A stretch of DNA of 15,024 nt from Chloroflexota bacterium (GTDB taxonomy: Bacteria; Chloroflexota; Dehalococcoidia; Dehalococcoidales; UBA2162), in the NCBI GenBank assembly GCA_016193545.1, contig JACPSA010000054.1, positions 1 through 15,024 of the forward strand, in the 5' to 3' direction. Both the position numbers and the translations under genes were made by a program. This document shows, one piece after another, positions 13,563 through 15,024 of this stretch. Each line of letters opens with the position of its first letter. Position 1 is the stretch's first letter. The notes under the pieces are model-generated. The model was not told the DNA's origin. It ran no database searches and saw only the letters and a program-made list of their open reading frames with translations.

Positions 13563-14471
13563 TTACTTGAATAGCTCCGGATAAAGGAGTCCGGCTATTT
13601 CCTCCAGTCCCTGGACAATGCGAGGTCCAGAGCGATTAAGCAGGTCACCATCGATATTGTAGACCCGGTTCTCCTTAATAGCGGTTATCTCCCGCCAGAC
13701 AGGATGTCGCTTAAGCTCTTCAGCCGTTGTATCGGCTAAGTAGCCGTGGCGAACACCGATAATAATAACCTCAGGGTTAGAGCTAACTATTTCTTCGATG
13801 CTGAACTGCACATACGGGGCGATTGCTTTAGCGGCGATATTCTCTCCACCAGCCGCAGTAATCAGGGAATCAATAAATGAGCCGGGGCCGGCTGTCCAGG
13901 GATTATTCAGGTCAGTAACCGCAAAAGTATAGAACACCTTGAGGCTGGAAACACCTTTCACCTTACTAGCTACCCGTGATATTCTATCCTTCATATCTTT
14001 CACAACCTCTCTGGCTCTCCCCTCCGTGCCGGTAACCTTACCCAGTAACTCGATGTCTTTTAAAATACCGTCAATAGTTTCAGGATTGATAACGAGATAG
14101 GTTATTCCCAGGCTATCTAGCTGCACCATAAGCTGCTTATCACTGCCACCAGTCAAGACCAGGTCTGGTTCTAGCTTAACAATCTTCTCAACGGAAGGGT
14201 CCCAATAACCCCCCACCTTCTCCTTTAACTTGGCTTCCTCAGGATAGTCACAATAGTCACTGACGCCAACCACCCTTTCCCCCAGGCCGATGGCAAAAAC
14301 CATCTCAGTAATACTGGGCACATGAGACACAATCCTCTGCGGAATTTTATCGATGCTGACTACCCTACCGGCGTCATCAGTATAGCTTCCCGGCTGGAAC
14401 TTCGGCTGACAGCCCACACCGACACCAACCAGCAAGCTCAATAAAACTGTGAAAATTAAAAAACGCTTCAT
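13563..14471 (-). CDS. btuF: BtuF-like corrinoid ABC-transporter substrate-binding lipoprotein
   Basis: A 302-residue periplasmic-binding-type protein of the BtuF/FhuD (helical backbone) class, which captures cobalamin, cobinamide or a ferric chelate for an ABC importer. A hydrophobic signal runs from 4 to 20 and ends at Cys21 (VGVGVGC), a probable lipid-attachment cysteine with an untypical -3 residue. The family pattern is strong: IPQRIVSHVPSITEMVFAIG (43-62), GERVVGVSDYCDYPEEA (64-80), VGGYWDPSVEKIVKLEPDLVL (86-106). The B12 riboswitch upstream favours corrinoid over iron. GGGAGG lies 12 nt before the ATG, a rather long spacing. No BtuC or BtuD follows in this window. Confidence 0.9.
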   Translation of the reverse strand: MKRFLIFTVLLSLLVGVGVGCQPKFQPGSYTDDAGRVVSIDKIPQRIVSHVPSITEMVFAIGLGERVVGVSDYCDYPEEAKLKEKVGGYWDPSVEKIVKLEPDLVLTGGSDKQLMVQLDSLGITYLVINPETIDGILKDIELLGKVTGTEGRAREVVKDMKDRISRVASKVKGVSSLKVFYTFAVTDLNNPWTAGPGSFIDSLITAAGGENIAAKAIAPYVQFSIEEIVSSNPEVIIIGVRHGYLADTTAEELKRHPVWREITAIKENRVYNIDGDLLNRSGPRIVQGLEEIAGLLYPELFK

Positions 14472-14687
14472 CGCTAACAGATACCTCCCAACGAATATAA
14501 ATCTAACCTTAAGTCACCACACCATAGGGGTATTACCATATCCCAAATGTCATACTTTTGTAACTTCTCCCCAGCCAATTTTATGACTTTCTGACACCCC
14601 GTTTACTATATGTAAAACGGTTGGAGATGAAAGAAGAGAGCATTAACGAGATTATGCAGTCCAACCTGTCAAGCCGGGCTATCAGGC
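14472..14687 (-). other. Long leader between riboswitch terminator and btuF
   Basis: About 216 bases of untranslated leader. It contains a near-palindrome at 14599-14620 (on the minus strand CCGTTTTAC-ATATA-GTAAACGG, one bulged base), which could be a stem or an operator. The btuF ribosome binding site is GGGAGG at 14484-14489. I see no gene and no convincing second promoter. Confidence 0.45.
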
Positions 14688-14721
14688 AAAAAGAAAACCC
14701 CTTGCCCGCCTGGACAAGGGG
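14688..14721 (-). terminator. Intrinsic terminator of the cobalamin riboswitch
   Basis: On the minus strand CCCCTTG (14721-14715) and CAAGGGG (14704-14698) form a perfect 7-bp stem, followed by TTTTCTTTTT (14697-14688). It lies about 55 nt after the aptamer. A G-rich run upstream, AAAGGGGGG (14758-14750), could pair with the CCCCTT arm and act as antiterminator, so premature termination when corrinoid is abundant is the likely switch mechanism. Confidence 0.85.
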
Positions 14722-14775
14722 ATATCATGTCGTATCAAACATGTTCCCACCCCCCTTTCTCCGCGGAGGTGCAAG

Positions 14776-14896
14776 ATGCCTGAGGGTCCGGCGTTCTGGC
14801 TTCTCGCCGCAGCGAGTTACAGCAGGCGGAACTGCGTTGGACTTACACCAACTTGCTTTCCGGTCATACCTGAATCACGTCAGGTTCCCCAGGCTA
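14776..14896 (-). promoter_or_regulatory. Cobalamin riboswitch aptamer
   Basis: Read on the minus strand, the pieces appear in the order of the B12-box RNA class. The closing helix is GCCTG+GGG (from 14894) with CCC+CAGGC (ending 14778). Then come CCGGAAAGC, the hairpin GTTGG-TGTAAGT-CCAAC (14852-14836), CGCAGTTCCGC, CTGTAA (14822-14817), a CTCGC/GCGAG stem, and the B12-box-like GCCAGAACGCCGGACC (14800-14785). A promoter precedes it and a terminator follows. Known members bind adenosylcobalamin or related corrinoids and lower expression when ligand is plentiful. I matched it by eye, so exact ends are approximate. Confidence 0.85.
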
Positions 14897-14913
14897 CTTA
14901 CCCTTTTCCCAAT

Positions 14914-14942
14914 ATAATAAGAGAACTCGGGGAAAAATGCAA
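14914..14942 (-). promoter_or_regulatory. Promoter of the riboswitch-btuF transcript
   Basis: On the minus strand TTGCAT (14942-14937) and TATTAT (14919-14914, 5 of 6 to consensus) are 17 nt apart. Transcription would start near 14907, just ahead of the aptamer, which fits well. Confidence 0.6.
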
Positions 14943-14960
14943 GCCAGATTTTAACTGTGT

Positions 14961-14989
14961 TTGACAACCACCACCCAACAATAGAAAAT
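14961..14989 (+). promoter_or_regulatory. Divergent plus-strand promoter
   Basis: TTGACA (14961-14966, perfect) and GAAAAT (14984-14989, 4 of 6) are 17 nt apart. The start would fall near 14996, shortly before the ribosome binding site of the gene at 15021. It is back-to-back with the riboswitch promoter. Confidence 0.5.
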
Positions 14990-15020
14990 AGTAGTAGAGA
15001 CCAATAAGGGAGGCATCACT

Positions 15021-15024
15021 ATGA
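15021..15024 (+). CDS. Start of a divergent gene, cut by the window edge
   Basis: An ATG at 15021 is preceded by AAGGGAGG (15006-15013) with a 7-nt spacer and by a candidate promoter, so a gene very likely starts here. Only the first codon is visible, so nothing can be said about the product. Confidence 0.6.

Noticed and set aside
14621..14917. 98-codon plus-strand frame
   Set aside because: It runs through the riboswitch and its terminator on the opposite strand, whose RNA features explain the sequence better.

Overview
The window reads as bacterial chromosome dominated by one strand. From about position 14,900 down to 367 every recognised gene lies on the minus strand, mostly closely spaced or overlapping. 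The core is a corrinoid (vitamin B12) salvage and remodelling locus. Bacterial-type CobU, Shine-Dalgarno sites, intrinsic terminators and a cobalamin riboswitch argue for a bacterium. CbiZ, a DUF71-type protein, a split transketolase and no corrin-ring genes fit an anaerobic corrinoid scavenger. I infer something Dehalococcoidia-like (Chloroflexota), but taxonomy cannot be proven from this sequence alone.

Layout from right to left, the direction of transcription. At the right edge (15021) a plus-strand gene just begins, behind its own promoter and ribosome binding site. Divergent from it, a minus-strand promoter (14914-14942) drives a cobalamin riboswitch (about 14776-14896) and a terminator (14688-14721) ahead of a BtuF-like lipoprotein (13563-14471). 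Next come a small XRE-type regulator, an old-yellow-enzyme-type flavin/Fe-S reductase, and then cbiZ, cbiB, cobD, a glutaminase-less asparagine-synthetase-like protein with a C-terminal zinc ribbon, cobT and cobS. After a palindromic repeat come cobC, a DUF71/COG2102 ATP pyrophosphatase, another small repeat and cobU. A composite repeat then separates these from tmk and a GNAT acetyltransferase. A third large repeat and a possible attenuator precede the two halves of a transketolase. At the far left a plus-strand reading frame ends at 152.

How the genes fit together. BtuF would capture corrinoid outside the membrane. CbiZ removes the aminopropanol arm and nucleotide loop to give adenosylcobyric acid. 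CobD supplies aminopropanol phosphate and CbiB re-attaches it. CobU activates the product with GTP, CobT activates the lower-ligand base, CobS joins the two, and CobC removes the phosphate. This covers lower-loop remodelling with no ring synthesis. BtuC, BtuD and a cobalamin adenosyltransferase are not in the window. Two predicted ATP-using PP-loop enzymes of unproven substrate (the Asn-synthetase-like protein and the DUF71 protein) sit inside this pathway and are its most interesting unknowns.

The gaps between genes are largely filled by GC-rich palindromic repeats: two near-full copies of one family, a third copy in the opposite orientation interrupted by a second inverted-repeat element, and a short relative of that second element.
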